Shown here piece by piece: positions 63,804-64,000 of a DNA stretch of 64,000 bases. How positions within the stretch are numbered: the first letter of the stretch is position 1; every line of letters starts with the position of its first letter. Source of the stretch: Ferruginibacter albus. Its GTDB lineage: Bacteria; Bacteroidota; Bacteroidia; Chitinophagales; Chitinophagaceae. The stretch spans positions 832,001 to 896,000 of the forward strand of contig NZ_CP083388.1 of the NCBI RefSeq assembly GCF_020042285.1. Direction: 5' to 3'. The notes under the pieces are model-generated. The model was not told the DNA's origin, did no database searches, and saw only the letters and a list, made by a program, of their open reading frames with translations. The position numbers and the translations under genes are program-made.

Positions 63804-64000
63804 GTAACCTATACCGTTAACTAATAAGAAATACTTTGGCTAATTACAGGATTCAGAGATTGAAATATTTTTGTAAGAATCGTAGTGGTAAATACAAAAG
63901 GATACTATTATTCATCCAGTTAACAACAAATGTCAAGTGCAATGAATTATTATTATTGAAGGTTATAATAAAAATTTACAGTGTAATTGGGGCGTTGATT

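Overview
The window is a piece of an AT-rich Bacteroidota chromosome, most likely from the Chitinophagales/Chitinophagaceae. Three things support this. Several secreted proteins end in type IX secretion (T9SS) C-terminal sorting domains. Promoters are of the Bacteroidota type (TTG or TTTG, about 19-22 nt, TAnnTTTG). Gene fusions and gene order are typical of the phylum: a MurF-alanine racemase fusion, a malic enzyme-phosphotransacetylase fusion, and a parA-parB-DUF5683-dapB cluster. The family assignment is inference.

Layout: 0-9.7 kb holds cell-wall synthesis (murF-alr, entering from outside the window), the lipoprotein signal peptidase lspA, a repeat lipoprotein, and two T9SS cargo proteins, one a PQQ-type sugar dehydrogenase. 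9.8-29.5 kb is mostly housekeeping: purK, a YafK-like L,D-transpeptidase, an MlaF/MlaE lipid transporter pair, malic enzyme, an M20 amidohydrolase, deoC with a SPOR protein, secA, a beta-CASP nuclease-like protein, GDPD, pckA, an M24 peptidase, a SAM hydroxide adenosyltransferase family protein and an SDR. 29.5-34.4 kb has tRNA-Lys, an orphan response regulator, dapB, and the DUF5683/parB/parA/UPF0173 cluster. 34.5-48.6 kb has a flavin reductase, a membrane phosphoesterase, a frameshifted DinB gene, a vWA protein with a SusC-like lead-in, a DUF11-type T9SS protein, a DEAD-box helicase with a long leader, a PorT-like barrel, tsaC, a glycosyltransferase, dapD and an EamA transporter.

At 48.6 kb a tRNA-Leu(CAG) gene marks the edge of an accessory island that appears to run to about 54.2 kb. 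Its serine recombinase gene lies antisense to the tRNA and reads straight through it, so the protein's last ~65 codons are encoded by the tRNA and the host gene beyond. The island also carries a 56-codon ORF overlapping the recombinase, a MerR-like regulator of a type I do not recognise, a divergent two-gene unit (zinc-finger-like protein plus membrane-anchored coiled coil), a DoxX protein, an orphan ORF, and decayed fragments of a RadC-like gene and of the tail of an MCE/MlaD gene. The rest of the window (54.4-63.8 kb) is a two-gene surface-protein locus: a 2.5-kilo-residue T9SS adhesin with seven MBG-type repeats (four in exact 276-bp register) behind an SprB-repeat protein that stops without a sorting domain.

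Several intergenic regions carry palindromic elements, including a TTTCACxCAAAG...CTTTGxGTGAAA family with two clear copies and one weaker, related hairpin. None of the observations has been checked by database search.
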